From: Stomoxys calcitrans
Taxonomy: Eukaryota > Arthropoda > Insecta > Diptera > Muscidae
Reading direction: 5' to 3'
NCBI RefSeq assembly: GCF_963082655.1
Contig: NC_081554.1
Location: forward strand, 65,594,518 to 65,658,517
Length of the DNA: 64,000 nt
The position numbers and the translations under genes are program-made. Below the pieces are notes generated by a model that saw nothing but the letters and a program-made list of their open reading frames with translations, searched no databases and was not told where the DNA came from. Positions 46,930 through 58,426 of this stretch are shown here, piece by piece; positions within the stretch are counted from its first letter, which is position 1; every line of letters begins with the position of its first letter.

Positions 46930-49380
46930 GAATATGTCCGGCTTTATAACAGAAGGATACCGATTATCTGGCGCCCCACTTGGCCAATATTTTCACAGTG
47001 TGCCAGGCAAGAGTGGTATTTATATTCAAGCCCGACAAAGCAAGTTATGCGACACCAAAGGCCTACTGACCTATAAGTCTTACGTCCATTCTACTTCAAA
47101 CCACGGATCGTATTGTGGACACCATGATAGAGAGTAGGACATCCAGCGAACTGCTCAAATACAAACAGCATGCCTATGTCAGGGGAAGGTCGGCGGAGAC
47201 TGCGTACACGAGGTTGTGCATAAAATTGAAGAATTCTTCCATGACAAAATGTACATACTGGCGGTATGCATTGACATCGAGGGTGCTTTTAACAATGTGC
47301 GGACGGACACACTGATCAAATCATTAGATCATTATTGGGTGAGCCCGGTCCTTAGAGACTGGATAAACCATATGCTAAGGTATAGGTGGATGAATTGTGT
47401 GTCCCATGACATAATCATAAGGAGGCGGGGCATTTTATCGCCACTCCTATGGGTGACCACCATATATAACCTATTACGGATCCTGACTGAGGAGGGATTT
47501 GAAACCGTCTGCTATGCAGACGATGATATAATGCTTCTAAGGGGTAAGGATCTGAACCAGCTATGCAGAAGGGTCGTAAGGGTCTTGCATATGGCATATT
47601 ACTTGGCTAGATCCAGAGGTCTCAATGTTAACCCAGAAAAGACTGAAATATGCCTGTTCATGAGGAAGACGAAGGTGGGCCAATTTAACGCACCACGTTT
47701 CCTCGATAAGACGATTTCGATATCTGATAAGGTCAAATACTTAGGTGTGATCTTGGACAGGAAACTGAATTGGAAGGTTCATATTCAGGAGAGTACCGAG
47801 TAAGCTCACAGATGTTGGGCACTATATAGACGGGCCGTAGGCTCGAAATGGGGCCTTAATCCGAGGATAGTCCACTGGTTCTAGAGGAGCGGGAATAGAC
47901 TAATGTTTACTTACGCTTCAGTAGTTTGGTTGACTGCGATGGAGAAAAAGTGCAACGCAAGGACAATACTATAGGGTCAGAAAACCACGCCTACTAGGAC
48001 TAGCACTGGACACTATTCTAGATATACCCATAGACATACATATTAAGTGTGAGCTATTATATCCATAGACATACATATTAAGTGTGAGGCACTGCGGCTA
48101 TGAAACTTAAGGCGATGGGAGAATGGATAGATGATAGAAACAAGTCATACCATCGCAGTATAATCGAGGTGACAGGAAATAGGAAACCTAGAAGGAAGGG
48201 AAGAGGTTTCCAATCGGATACCTGAGACGACACTTGAGACCAAGTGCGAGGCACTGCTGCCAGCGGAACATTCTTGGATTGACGAAATTTTGGAATTACC
48301 ATCTGCAAGATCATTCTACACAGATGGATCAGAGCTAGAGAACAGGGTGGGCCTGGGGTCTACATCTTAAACCAAGGGACTGACATCTGTTTTAGACTGT
48401 CTGACCATAATACGGTCCTGCAGGCGGATCACGGAATGCGTGACGGAATGCGGATCCGGTCCATTACGGAATGCGTGACTTGGTGCGGTGTAAACGCGAG
48501 GACATCCTTATGGACTGTAAACCGGCCATCAGGGCAGTAATAACTAGGACTGTAAGGTCACGAACAGTCTTGAAGTGTAAGAAGGAGATTAACGCTTTCC
48601 CTGAGGATGGCTCGATCCGCATCGTTTTTGTGCCGGGTTATAGCGGAGCAAGGGGGAATGAGAGTAGACGATTTGGCAGTGAAGGCCAGAGGCCTTGGTT
48701 AACCCAAAGCCTTTCGGGTCGACGCAGTTCGAGATAAGGGTGTGGCGACGAACGCGCATGTAACACTGTGGAACAGTGAAACGGTTGGCAGGACGACGAA
48801 AATCTTATGGGGAGATCTGGATCGTGAGAAGACGACTCTTTTACTGAAATGAAATAAGAAGGAGGTCAGTATAGCTTTATGTATCACAATGGGGCACTAG
48901 GAACAGCGAAACAGTTGGTAGGACGACGAAAATCGTATGGGGAGATCTGGATAGTGAGAAGACGAGGCTGTTACTGAAAAGAAAGAAGAAGGAGGTCAGT
49001 ATAGCTTTCTGTATCATAACGGGACATATATCACTACTAGTTTACTTATGCAAAATCAGTGCGGCAAGTGATAGCACGTCTACATAATGCGGAAAGATGA
49101 TTAGACGTTAAAGCATTTCCAATGTCATTATCCGGCTTTCGCGGCTAACAGAAACCGGCATCTAGGTGGGGACACAATACCAGACATGAATCCACTTAGG
49201 GTCGAGGTATGGAAAACATTTAAGGATTTTGTAAGAAGCACGGAATTCCTACCTTAGATTTTTTTTTCGAGGTTACTTTTTAGTACAACAAGCCGATTAT
49301 TAGCTAATGTGTATGTCCATAGTGGCATGAGACGGATTAATATCCGCACCCTATTTTCATCCGAACCTAACCTATGACCT
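46930..49380 (+). pseudogene. LINE with RT and RNase H (I/LOA-like), decayed
   Basis: RT motifs occur in order: KASYATPKAY-stop-PISLTS at about 47035, YVRGRSAETA, IDIEGAFNNV (47270), SPLLWVTTI (the preceding TPQGG box is deleted), CYADDD (47510, catalytic YADD intact) and KYLGVILDRKLNW at 47737. The best frame, 47216-47803, opens after a small frameshift. RNase H follows in pieces: FYTDGSE (48314), DCKPAI in place of DSQAAI (about 48511) and VPGYSGARGNE (48632). The 3' end lies near 49375. No endonuclease is seen. The element is 5'-truncated and inactive. Confidence 0.8.
48771..49026. repeat. 130-bp tandem duplication in the LINE
   Basis: GAACAGTGAAACGGTTGGCA at 48771 recurs as GAACAGCGAAACAGTTGGTA at 48901. 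Both copies continue through GGGGAGATCTGGAT and GAAGGAGGTCAGTATAGCTT. The copies differ at several bases. Confidence 0.85.
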
Positions 49381-49567
49381 TCAAATTAAATTTTCTGGTG
49401 TATTTCTTACATTTTTAGGCTATGTTCAAGCTTTTAGCTACTAAAAGCAGCAGAAAATATTTGCTATTTTAGCAAGAAATTACTGCTGTTCCATTTTCAG
49501 CAGACTTCCTGCTATTACAGTAAAGATTTTTGCTGTTTCTATTAATAAATTTCTCCGAGCGTAGTAA

Positions 49568-51580
49568 GAACAAGTAAAAGCGTACTAAGTTCGTTCGGGC
49601 CGAATCTTATATACCGTTCCTCCACCATGGATCGAATTTGTCATGTTTTTGCCTCATTATAGGCAAGCAAAGGATAATGGATAAAAATTTCAAGGCTATT
49701 GAAGCCATATCAGGTTATGAAACGATTCGGACCATACTTGGTTTTTGATATGGAAAACCATAAGAGAAGTTATTGTGAAAAATTTCAGCCAAATCGGATA
49801 AGAATTGCATCCTATAAGTGGTCTAGAAGTAATATCGTTTTGTATGGGATCTATATCAGGTTATAGACTGATTCAGACCACATAGGGCACTCAAATTGAA
49901 GGTCAAAGATGAAGTCGTTGTACAACATTACAGCCAAATCAGATAAGATAGCCATGCTTGGCATAGTTTGTCCTAGACAAAACAAAACACTTTACGCAAA
50001 ATTTCAGCTAAATCGGACAATAATTGCGCCGTCTAGAGGTTCAAGAAGTCAAGATCGTAGATCGGTTTATATGGCAGCTGTAGCAGGTTGCCGCCCGATT
50101 TAAATCATTTGTTAGCATTGTTAGTTTTGCGAATTTCAAAATTCTGAGGACACCGTTGGATTCGTCAGGAAAATCTTTCTGTAATGGTGCTGGACGAAGC
50201 AATACTCTTTCCTATTTCCTTGAAAACTTTAGAGTATTGCTTCAAAATCGCATAATTAATATCCAAAAAAAACAACGTGAGTTTGCAATTGCTGTAACTT
50301 CCTTAGTTTTGCAAACTTCACAATTTTTCAGACACCGTTGGATTCGTCGGGAAAATCTCTTTCCGTAGTGGTGCTGGATGAAGGAATAGTGTAAAGTTTT
50401 CTATGAAAGACATCGCAAAAACCAAATCTATTTTGGCGTAAAAATTCAAGGTCATTTTCAAGGTCAATAACGCTGTAACTCCTTCATTTTTTCGAATTTC
50501 GATCATATTCCAGCATTCCGCAGTTAGAAATTCGAAAACGATTCGAACAATAAACAAAATTGCGTGAAATTTCACATTTTATTTTTTTTGCATTTTTTTA
50601 GCAAAGGCTAACGCCTTATGAAATTTTTAAATTTTTGATGCGAAAAAATTTTTCGAGTTGAGTATACAGTATTGTAGATTATTGCAAAAAATCGGATTAG
50701 TGCAAGTCCCATGTTTTTTCTTCAAAAAACAAGCTCAAAATCGCATAATTAATATTGGAAAAATGGTAAAAAAAATCGAGGTGAGTTTGAAATTGCTGTA
50801 ACATTGTTAGTTTTGCGAATTTCAAAATTCTGAGGACACCGTTGGATTCGTCAGGAAAATCCCTTTCTGTAATGGTGCTGGACGAAGCAATACTCTTTCC
50901 TATTTCCTTGAAAACTTTAGAGTATTGCTTCAAAATCGCATAATTAATATCGAAAAAATTCAAAAAAACCAACGTGAGTTTGCAATTGCTGTAACTTCCG
51001 TAGTTTTACAAACTTCACAATTTTTCAGACACCGTTGGATTCGTCAGGAAAATCCCTTTCTGTAATGGTGCTGGATGAAGCAATACTCTTTCCTATTTCT
51101 TTGAAAACTTTAGAGTATTGCTTCAAAATCGCATAATTAATATCCAAAAAATTCAAAAAAAATTCAACTTAGCACATTTGTTGGAGGTTATAACAAAACA
51201 CCTCATGCTAAATTTCAGCCAAATCGGATAAGAATTGCACCCTATAGAAGCTCAAGAAGCAAAACCCAAGATCAGTTTATGTGGGAGCTTTATCAAAACA
51301 TGGACCGATTTGGCCCATTTACAATTTCAACCGACCTATACTAATAGGAAGTATGTGCAAAATTTGAAGCGCCTAGCTTTACTCCTTTGAAAGTTATCGT
51401 GCTTTCAACGGACAGGCGGACTGACTGACGGGCAGACGGACGGACATGGCTGGATCGACTTTAAATGTCATGACGATCAAGAATATCCAAGCTTTATAGG
51501 ATCTTAAACGCATATTTCGAGGTGTTAAAAACGGAGTGACGAAATTAGTATATCGCCATCCTATGGTCGAGGGTATAATA
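49568..51580 (+). mobile_element. DINE-like element with an embedded satellite block
   Basis: The 5' end AAGTAAAAGCGTACTAAG, TTCGTTCGGGCCGAA and CCTCCACCATGGATCG start a normal copy with units to about 50110. Foreign tandem DNA occupies 50110-51165. DINE units then resume (AGCACATTTGTTGGAGG), followed by GACGGGCAGACGGACGG at about 51428 and the 3' end CCTATGGTCGAGGGTATA near 51578. Confidence 0.85.
50110..51165. repeat. Satellite-like block with perfect stem-loops
   Basis: The phrase ACACCGTTGGATTCGTC recurs near 50150, 50333, 50836 and 51031, in pairs about 183-195 bp apart. Three of the units contain GAAGCAATACTCT, a 22-nt loop and AGAGTATTGCTTC (50196-50243, 50884-50931, 51077-51124), a perfect 13-bp stem. 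The middle (50400-50790) is more diverged. Confidence 0.85.
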
Positions 51581-52375
51581 TGCCATTTCTGTAATCTTAC
51601 TCAGTGACCCCTTATCAACGCCCAGCAACCCCTTCGTCCCCTACCAATCAACAGCTGACCAGAGTGTCCTGGCAATCGGACATTCATCCACAGACTCCCA
51701 CCTTGCCATGGGCTCCGCACTTGCCATTTCATCTACTTTGTTCAGTAGATCGATAAATGGCAAGTGTGTCATGTGGGCCGCCACGCCATACTGTCCACAT
51801 ATATTCTGAGTGCGTATCGAAGGTGGCAGGTTCATCATCAGAAATCTTTTGGTTTGAGGGCTTCAAAGGTCGTACATTGGTAGGTTGTATTTATCTCGAA
51901 GAAATTGCGAAAGAATCTACACACCCTTACTAATCCTTACACTTTTCCTTCTGGCTGTGTTACTTTTCCAATGCCTGTGTGTTTGTCTTCAGGGTATACA
52001 CATGGTTCTGTGCACCGTTTGGAAGTTGTGTTGATGGCTCAGAACGCAAAGACGATGGTAACTGTTCATTGTTGCACGGATGTCGTGGGTTTAAACCACG
52101 GCCTGGCTCAGACGATTTTTTTTATTTCCAATTTAATTTGCCAGTAAGAGCGTATATCATTTTTCTAATGATGTGTTAATTTCTCTTTCGGGATGAGCTT
52201 AATGATCTGAAATTTTATACAATGGAAAAATGAAAGCCACAGGAGATACACCACACCAACCATGATTTGACGCGTTTCGGCTTCTTGGTAAGTGGGCTCA
52301 TCATCAATAGATTTTTAACTGCGTCTTATTTTTAGGGACAATTTTCTTTTAAAGAAGGTCAGCACCAAGACAGAA
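51581..52375. other. Unassigned; one GC-richer frame
   Basis: A minus-strand frame at 51838-51641 (65 codons, starting MMNLPPSIRTQNICGQYGVA) has balanced composition unlike its surroundings and looks coding-derived, probably from a transposon ORF I do not recognise. Downstream sequence includes a tRNA-like patch near 52030-52100 and the motif CCGAAACGCGTC on the minus strand near 52275. Confidence 0.35.
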
Positions 52376-52480
52376 TGGAGGGTATGTTCATTTTGTCATT
52401 CGGTTTCCAACGCATCGAAATATTCAATTCCAACCATACAAGGTTCATGTATTCTTGATTGGAGAACAATTCTAGGACAA
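52376..52480 (-). mobile_element. DINE-like 3'-terminus relic
   Basis: GGAGGGTATGTTCATTTTGT and the following CATCGAAATATTCAATTCC block match the reversed 3' terminus. It fades after TATTCTTGATT. Confidence 0.6.
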
Positions 52481-52689
52481 TTAACCGATGTATTTACTGT
52501 CCGGACGTAGCTTGGACGCCTCCTTAGTAAAACAAAGATTTTATTTCGAAATTACTCAAGGGCTGCTGCATCAATCTGCGTTATAGAAAGAACAAACCCC
52601 ATTCTATGTTCATAGGAATAACCTTGAACATAGACTCCAGACACTCCAGGAGTGAAGCATCCCATCTAAGATAATCGAAGTGATGTGTG
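52481..52689. other. Unassigned
   Basis: This sequence of balanced composition may be LINE-derived. No motif could be named. Confidence 0.3.
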
Positions 52690-52800
52690 GCGGTACGAAA
52701 TAAGGCCCCTATGCAATAGAGGCCCAAATTGAAAATTAAATAACAACCCAAAATTGGGGATATATTTCATAATGAAATAAGACCCCAAAAGTAAAAATGA
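52690..52800. repeat. Palindromic CCCCAAA/TTTCAT repeat, left part
   Basis: Short palindromes such as CCCAAAATTGGGG and TATTTCATAATGAAATA alternate with AAGACCCC blocks. A DINE insertion separates this part from its continuation at 53666. Confidence 0.6.
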
Positions 52801-53665
52801 AACAAGTAAAAGCGCGCTAAGTTCGGCCGGGCCGAATCTTGGGAACCCACCACCATGGAATCTGCTTAAAAATATAGCAGTTATATCTGGTTATAGACCG
52901 ATTTGGGCAGTACTTGGCAAAGTTGTTGAGACGCGTAACATAAAATTTCAGTCAAATTGAATAAAAATCGCGACTTGTAAGGGCTTAAGAATTCAAATCG
53001 GGCGAACGGTTTATATGGGAGCTATATCATATTCTTGACCGATTTGGACCGTACTTGGCACAGTTGTTGGAAGTCATAACGAAACACTATGTGCAAAATT
53101 TCAGCCAAATTGGACGAAAATTTAGGCTTCCAAGGACTCAAGAATTCAAATCGAGAGATCGGTTTATATGGGAGCTAAATCAGTTATAGACCGATTCAAA
53201 CCGTACTTCACACAGATGTCATAGGGGCTAACGAAGTCAAATCGGGAAATCGGTTTATATCAGGTTCTTGACCGTACTTACCACATTTGTTGGAAGTCAT
53301 AACAAAACACTATATGCATTTCAGCCAATTCGGAAAAAAATTGCGGCTTCCAGGGGCTCAAAAAGTCAAATCGGGAGATCGGTTTTTATGGGAGCTATAT
53401 CCAAATCTAAACCAATATGGCCCATTTGCAGTCCCCAAACGACCTACATTAATTTTAAGTATCTGTGCAAAGTTTCAAGCGGCTAGCTTTAAGCGTTCGA
53501 CCGCTATGGTGACAGACGGACGGACGGACATGGCTAGTTCGACTCAGAATGTTGAGACGGTCAAGAATAATAATACTTCATAGGGTCCTAGATCAATATA
53601 ACGAGGTGTTACAAACGGAATGACTAGATTATTATACTCCCATCCTATTGTGGTTGGTATAATAA
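52801..53665 (+). mobile_element. DINE-like element, complete
   Basis: The 5' end AACAAGTAAAAGCGCGCTAA, palindrome TTCGGCCGGGCCGAA at 52822 and ACCCACCACCAT at 52845 are followed by units of the AAATCGGGAGATCGGTTT type. Then come GACGGACGGACGGACATGG at about 53515 and the 3' end CATCCTATTGTGGTTGGTAT near 53660. Confidence 0.85.
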
Positions 53666-54007
53666 AGCCGCAACATAATGAAAATATACCCCAAACAAAA
53701 AGAGCATAGGCCCAAAATTTTGGGGTAATATTTCATATGAAATAAAATCCCAATTATATAATGAAATAATGCCCCAATAAGTGCCCCAAAATAATAAATG
53801 TGTTGTTCTCTTTGTTCTATTTAAAAATTTTCTAAAACGAAGTAAAGCGCCAAAAATTATATTTGGGGCGATGTTTAATTTTCAAATTTTAGGGGTCTTA
53901 TTTCATATGAAATTAAGCCTTAATTTTGAAGTTGAAATAAACCACAAACAACGAAATAAAATGCCAATTATCGTTGTTATGTTGTCATGCATAAAAGTTT
54001 AGGGCCT
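53666..54007. repeat. Palindromic CCCCAAA/TTTCATATGAAA repeat, right part
   Basis: It contains the perfect palindromes CCCAAAATTTTGGG (53711-53724) and TATTTCATATGAAATA (53729-53744), with a second TTTCATATGAAA at about 53901 and several GCCCCAA blocks. The 73-codon frame at 53781 runs through it and is not a recognised gene. Confidence 0.65.
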
Positions 54008-54806
54008 TATTATACCCTCCACCATAGGATGGGGGGTATACTAATTTCGTCATTCTGTTTGTAACTACTCGAAATATTCTTGATAGTCGAGACATTTTAT
54101 GGCGATGTAGCCATGTCCGCCCGTCTGTCCGGCCGTCCGTCTGTCGGTTGAATACTTCTTATTAGTGTAGGTCGGTTGGTATTGTAAATTGGCCATATCG
54201 GTCCATGTTTTGATATAGCTGCCATATAACCGATCTTGGGTCTTGACTTCTTGAGCCTCTAGAGTGCGCAATTTTTATCCGATTGGAATGAAATTTTGCA
54301 CGACGTGTTTTGTTATGATATTCAACAACTGTGCCAAGTATGGTTCAAATCGGTCCATAACCTGATATAACTGCCATATAAACCGTTCTTGGGTCTTGAC
54401 TTCTTGAGCCTCTAGAGGTCGCAATTATTATCCGATTTGCCTGCAATTTTGTACGACGGATCCTCTCATGACCATCAACATACGTGTTTATTATGGTCTG
54501 AATCGGTTTATAGCCCGATACAGCTCCCGTATAAATCGATCTCTCTATTTTACTTTTTGAGCTCCCAAAGGGTGCAATTCTTATTCGAATTGGCTGACAT
54601 TTTACACAGGTCTCCAACATATATTTTAATTGTGGTCCAAACCGGACAATATCTTGATATCGCCCTAATAGCAGAGCAAATTTTTTCTTATATCCTTTTT
54701 TTGCCTAAGAAGAGATGCCTGGAAAAGAACTCGACAAATGCTCTCCATGGTGGAGGGTATATAAGATTCGGCCCGGCCGAACTTAGCACGCTTTTACTTG
54801 ATTCAT
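54008..54806 (-). mobile_element. DINE-like element, complete
   Basis: The left end TATACCCTCCACCATAGGAT is the reversed 3' terminus, followed by GTCTGTCCGGCCGTCCGTC. Three units with TGACTTCTTGAGCC lie between. The right end has CCATGGTGGAGGGTATATAA, TTCGGCCCGGCCGAA at 54769 and CACGCTTTTACTTG. Confidence 0.85.
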
Positions 54807-55571
54807 TTTTCGTTTGGGGCTTTGTAGCATTTGGTCATGTGGAAAGTTTCAGGTCGCCAGAACTATACGTCCTTGATTAGTAGGAACAAAACAGTGAAAA
54901 CAGATTAGGAGACCCACCACTCGCTCGATAAAAAACTGAAAACTCCCCCAAATCCATAACCGAAGTTATGAAATTTTAACATTATATAACATATTAACAA
55001 TGCAAAAACACGCCAAAGACTAGCTGTTATACGACTCACTGTGCTCCCTTTAGCGCAAAATATTTATAGTTTGCATTCGCATACTAATTCAATCGAAGAA
55101 TACCCAGAAAAATAAGTTTGTTTACTCTTCCGCACAACGCCCGGTTTGCCATTGGAAATCTGAATGTCGTTATATGCTTGTTTGACTGATGTATTTATGG
55201 CATTTGCGTGTTTTTTTTCGCTCCAAGAGGATTTTTTTCATATTTAGTTGTGTTCAACAGATTCCTATTGCCCGTTTCAAGTGTTCATCATTTTTGCAAT
55301 TGACGTCATTTGTTATCTATCATTGGCCTGAAGTGCACGCTCATCGTGTATTTTCAGCCAATGGTGGGCAAAGATATAAAGGAGGTCCTTCACAGTTGTT
55401 AGTGGGAAAATAAAGTTTTCATCGATGATAAGGAAATGAATGCGAATGAATAGTTAGTGTTTTTTTTGGTATTAATTATTTGCTTTATGTTTTATTTGCT
55501 TTATCAAATAGTAAGTGGAAAAGTTGAATATTGCGAAAGGCAATGATTGGCAGCTTTTCATAGAAACCATC
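54807..55571. other. No gene seen
   Basis: AT-rich DNA. The 74-codon frame at 55189 has no recognisable family. Confidence 0.4.
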
Positions 55572-56005
55572 ATACGATAGGGGGTATAGTACGTTATATC
55601 AGTTTTGCGTTTGTGTGACTTAAAATATTGATTTGTGGTTCCATAAAGTATTAAAGGCTTGATTATTTGGACAATACAGATATTTTTATCTTCTTTCCTA
55701 TGAGGTATATATATTTTTTATAGTTGTAAAATTCTAAGATAATCTGGCCATGTTTGTATGTCTTTTCACCTACTTTTTATTGTTATAACGCTGCAGTTTT
55801 AAAAAATTAAAATATTGAGCTGAAATCTCATTCATATCTTTTTCTTATCCTTAGGTAGGCCGCATTATGTCTTAATATGGCCTCACAGAAGATTGATCAC
55901 ATGGTACGGCGGTTGGATTTCATAAAACTTTCACCGAAGATTTCACTGAATTCTGGAATAGTGAGTTAATTTTGACTACATTGGTCCAGATCGGATCACA
56001 TCGCA
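55572..56005 (-). mobile_element. Strongly decayed DINE-like copy
   Basis: CATACGATAGGGGGTATAGT resembles the reversed 3' terminus. TATTGAGCTGAAATCTCATT and GGTCCAGATCGGATCACATC are recognisable remnants of the body. It is older than the neighbouring copies. Confidence 0.55.
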
Positions 56006-56145
56006 TTAATCTTCCTAACTGACGCCCCATCTAGCCACCATATTCACAGTGTGCCTGGAACTCTCATGCAATGCGAAGACATGGCAGGAGGCCAGAGTAG
56101 CGTTCACGCCCGAAGATAAGGGAATAATGCTACATCAAGTTTGTT
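56006..56145 (+). pseudogene. LINE RT fragment (same family as 46930)
   Basis: CGCCCCATCTAGCCACCATA and the following TTCACAGTGTGCC correspond to 46970-47005 in the larger LINE copy. The coding trace is WQEARVAFTPEDKGIMLHQ. Confidence 0.55.
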
Positions 56146-56203
56146 AGCTTGTCCACATATGACGCTGAACGCCTGGGATCGAATTCTGGCGGGAACATCA
56201 GAA
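56146..56203 (+). mobile_element. SINE head fragment
   Basis: GACGCTGAACGCCTGGGATC and GAATTCTGGCGGGAACATCA match the tRNA-derived head of the SINE, with the B box altered to GGATCGAATTC. The body is absent because a DINE copy follows. Confidence 0.7.
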
Positions 56204-57206
56204 AACAAGTAAAAGTTAAGTTCGGCCGGCCCGAATCTTGATAACCCACTACCACTACCACTGCCACAAAAATTGAAGCTTCTAGGAACAGAACAAGGAT
56301 GATTGAGAGACAGGTTTATATGGGAGCTATATCAGGTTATAGAACGATTTGCACCGTATTTGGCACAGTTGTTGGAAGTTATTACAAAACTCTACATGCA
56401 GAATTTTAGCCAAATCGAACAAAAATTGGGGCTTGTAAAGGCTCAAGAAGTCAAATCGGGCGGTCGGTTTATATGAGAGTGATATTAGGTTATAGACCAA
56501 TTTAGACCGTACTTGGCACAGCTGTTGGAAGTTATAACAAAACACTACATGCTTAATTTCAGCCAAATCGGTCAAAAATTGCGGCTTGTAGGGGCTCCTA
56601 GAAGTCAAATCGGGAGATCGGTTTATATGGGAGCTATATCAGGTCATAGACCGATTGAAACCATGCTTAGCGCAGTTCTTGGAAGTTATGACAAAACACA
56701 ACATGCTCAAATTCAGCCAAATCGAACAAAAATTGCGGCTTGTGAGGGCTCAGGAAGTCAAATCGGGTGATCGGTTTCTATGGGAGCTATATCAGGTTAT
56801 AGACGAATTTGGACCGTACTTGTCACAGTTGTTGGAAGCTATAATAAAACACAACGTTGAAAATTTCAGTCAAATCGGTCAAAAATTGCGGCTTTCAGGT
56901 GCTAAAGAAGTTAAATCGAGAGATCGGTTTTAATGGGAGCTATATCTTAATCTAAACCGATATGGCCCATCTGCAACCCCTAATTACCGACATCGATATT
57001 TAGTATCTGTGCGAAATTTCAAGCGGCTAGCTTCACGCATTTGACTATTGTGACTTCGACAGATGGACGGACATGGCTAGATCGACTCAGAACGTCAAGA
57101 CGATCAAAAATATATATACTCTATGGGGTCTTAGACGAATATTTCGAGATATTACAAACGGAATGACTAGATTAGTATACCCTTATCCTATGGTGGTGGG
57201 TATACA
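56204..57206 (+). mobile_element. DINE-like element, complete
   Basis: AACAAGTAAAAGTTAAG, TTCGGCCGGCCCGAA and AACCCACTACCACTACC form the 5' end. Units of the AAATCGGGAGATCGGTTTAT type occur near 56452, 56608, 56760 and 56914, about 152-156 bp apart. The 3' end is CCTATGGTGGTGGGTATAC at 57188-57206. The CGGACGGAC block is reduced to GACAGATGGACGGACATGG. Confidence 0.8.
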
Positions 57207-57655
57207 AATTATCAGCGGGGGCTTTATCCTCCTAGGACCAATACAAATCGCTGTGTAAAACTACAGCGAAATCGGAAACTGCAACTTCTATGGGCTCAAG
57301 TCCCTAAAATATCTAAATATGGTTCCATATGAACCATATTCGGTTATGGACTTAAGACCTTATATCGGAAGATCGGTCTACATGGGGACTTTTACCAAAA
57401 TAAAGACAGAACCATGTTGGTTACATATATCAGGCGTATTAAGAGAACTCGTTGTGCCAAGTTTCAGCGAAATCGGGTGATAATAGCGGCTTTTATTGGC
57501 CTTATACTTTAAATCGGGAGATTAGTGTTTATGGGGACTATATTAAGATATAGACCGATCTGAACCGTATTTGGCACAGATCGATCTGAACCATATTCGG
57601 CTCGAATCCAAACACAACGGATTGTGCCAAATTTAGCGAGTTTGGGTGATATATG
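57207..57655 (+). mobile_element. DINE-like internal units, no ends
   Basis: Degenerate units are present (ATATCGGAAGATCGGTCTAC, GCCAAGTTTCAGCGAAATCG). They belong to a subfamily different from the preceding element. Confidence 0.6.
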
Positions 57656-57819
57656 GGCTGAACCATTTCATTCATGGAAAACGCTAAAGGATTATGTCGG
57701 AGTTCCTAAAAAAGATTTATGCGATGCTACCTTCCATTACTCAGAGCGAACAGTAAGTAAGTAGGTTTATGTCTATAGCAGCATGGGGCGGGTTTTAAAT
57801 CCGCATACTCTTACCAACT
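57656..57819 (+). mobile_element. LINE 3'-end fragment
   Basis: GTCTATAGCAGCATGGGGCG and TTTAAATCCGCATACTCTTA correspond to the 3' end of the LINE at 49305-49360 (GTCCATAGTGGCATGAG, ATATCCGCACCCTATTTTCA). Confidence 0.55.
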
Positions 57820-58125
57820 TACCCAATTTAGCTCCTACATCTATCAATACAACCACTTGGAATCTGGTGCAGCTAACAACCATGTTCTTTGCCGCGTAGA
57901 AATCTATTAGCTTCAATCCATTATCGAAAGTTTCTTCGTGTAGGCAAAATTTTCCGATTGTTGGGCCAAATTTAATTTCTTTTCCTATTTTCACATTGAA
58001 ATCTCACAGAACGATTTTAATATTATGGGTGGGAAAGCGGTCATACGATGAGCTTTCAGAAGTCGCTATTATTACCCGATTTGGGTGAATTTTCGCAATT
58101 AGCTTTTTGTTATAATTAATCGTTT
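57820..58125 (-). pseudogene. RTE-type LINE endonuclease fragment
   Basis: The minus strand reads NIKIVL-stop-DFNVKIGKEI then FGPTIGKFCLHEETFDNGLK and LIDFYAAKNMVVSCTRF. The Gly codon of the GDFN motif is a TGA stop at 58004-58006, as in the copy at 9345. The rest of the element is absent. Confidence 0.75.
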
Positions 58126-58426
58126 TACACGAATTGGAGGCCACCGTAGCGCATAGGTTAGCATGTCCGCCTACGACGCTAAACGCCTAGGTTCGAATCC
58201 TGGCATGAGTATCAGAAAAATTTTCAGCGGTGGTTATCCCCTCCTAATGTGAGGCGCTTTACCATGTAATAACTTTTGCCCAAAGAGTTGTCGCTCTGCG
58301 GCACGCCGTTCGGACTCGGCTATAAAAAGGAGGTCCCTTATCATTGAGCTTAAAATTGAATCGGACAGCACTCATTGATTTCTTAATGGATGTTTATGGG
58401 CAAATTTGCATTTGTATACACGAATT
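58126..58426 (+). mobile_element. Full-length tRNA-derived SINE with perfect target duplication
   Basis: The SINE proper is 58136-58416 (281 bp). Its Pol III promoter has an A box TAGCGCATAGG at 58147-58157 and a perfect B box GGTTCGAATCC at 58190-58200. The body includes GCGGCACGCCGTTCGGACTC and ends GCAAATTTGCATTTG. TACACGAATT flanks it at 58126-58135 and 58417-58426. It is a good reference copy. The partner LINE tail could not be identified. Confidence 0.95.

Noticed and set aside
52020..52110. tRNA-like patch with TGGCTCAG and GGGTTTAAACCACG
   Set aside because: The B box is imperfect and no cloverleaf or SINE body could be traced; it may be an old SINE head of another family.
52262..52320. 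Hammerhead-ribozyme-like motif on the minus strand (TGATGAG ... CCGAAACGCGTC)
   Set aside because: The bases between the two core boxes do not form a stem II, and the C before TGATGA is absent; a covariance-model search would settle it.
58136..58205. Functional tRNA gene
   Set aside because: Boxes A and B are good, but the sequence continues into a SINE body, has target duplications and recurs several times in the window.
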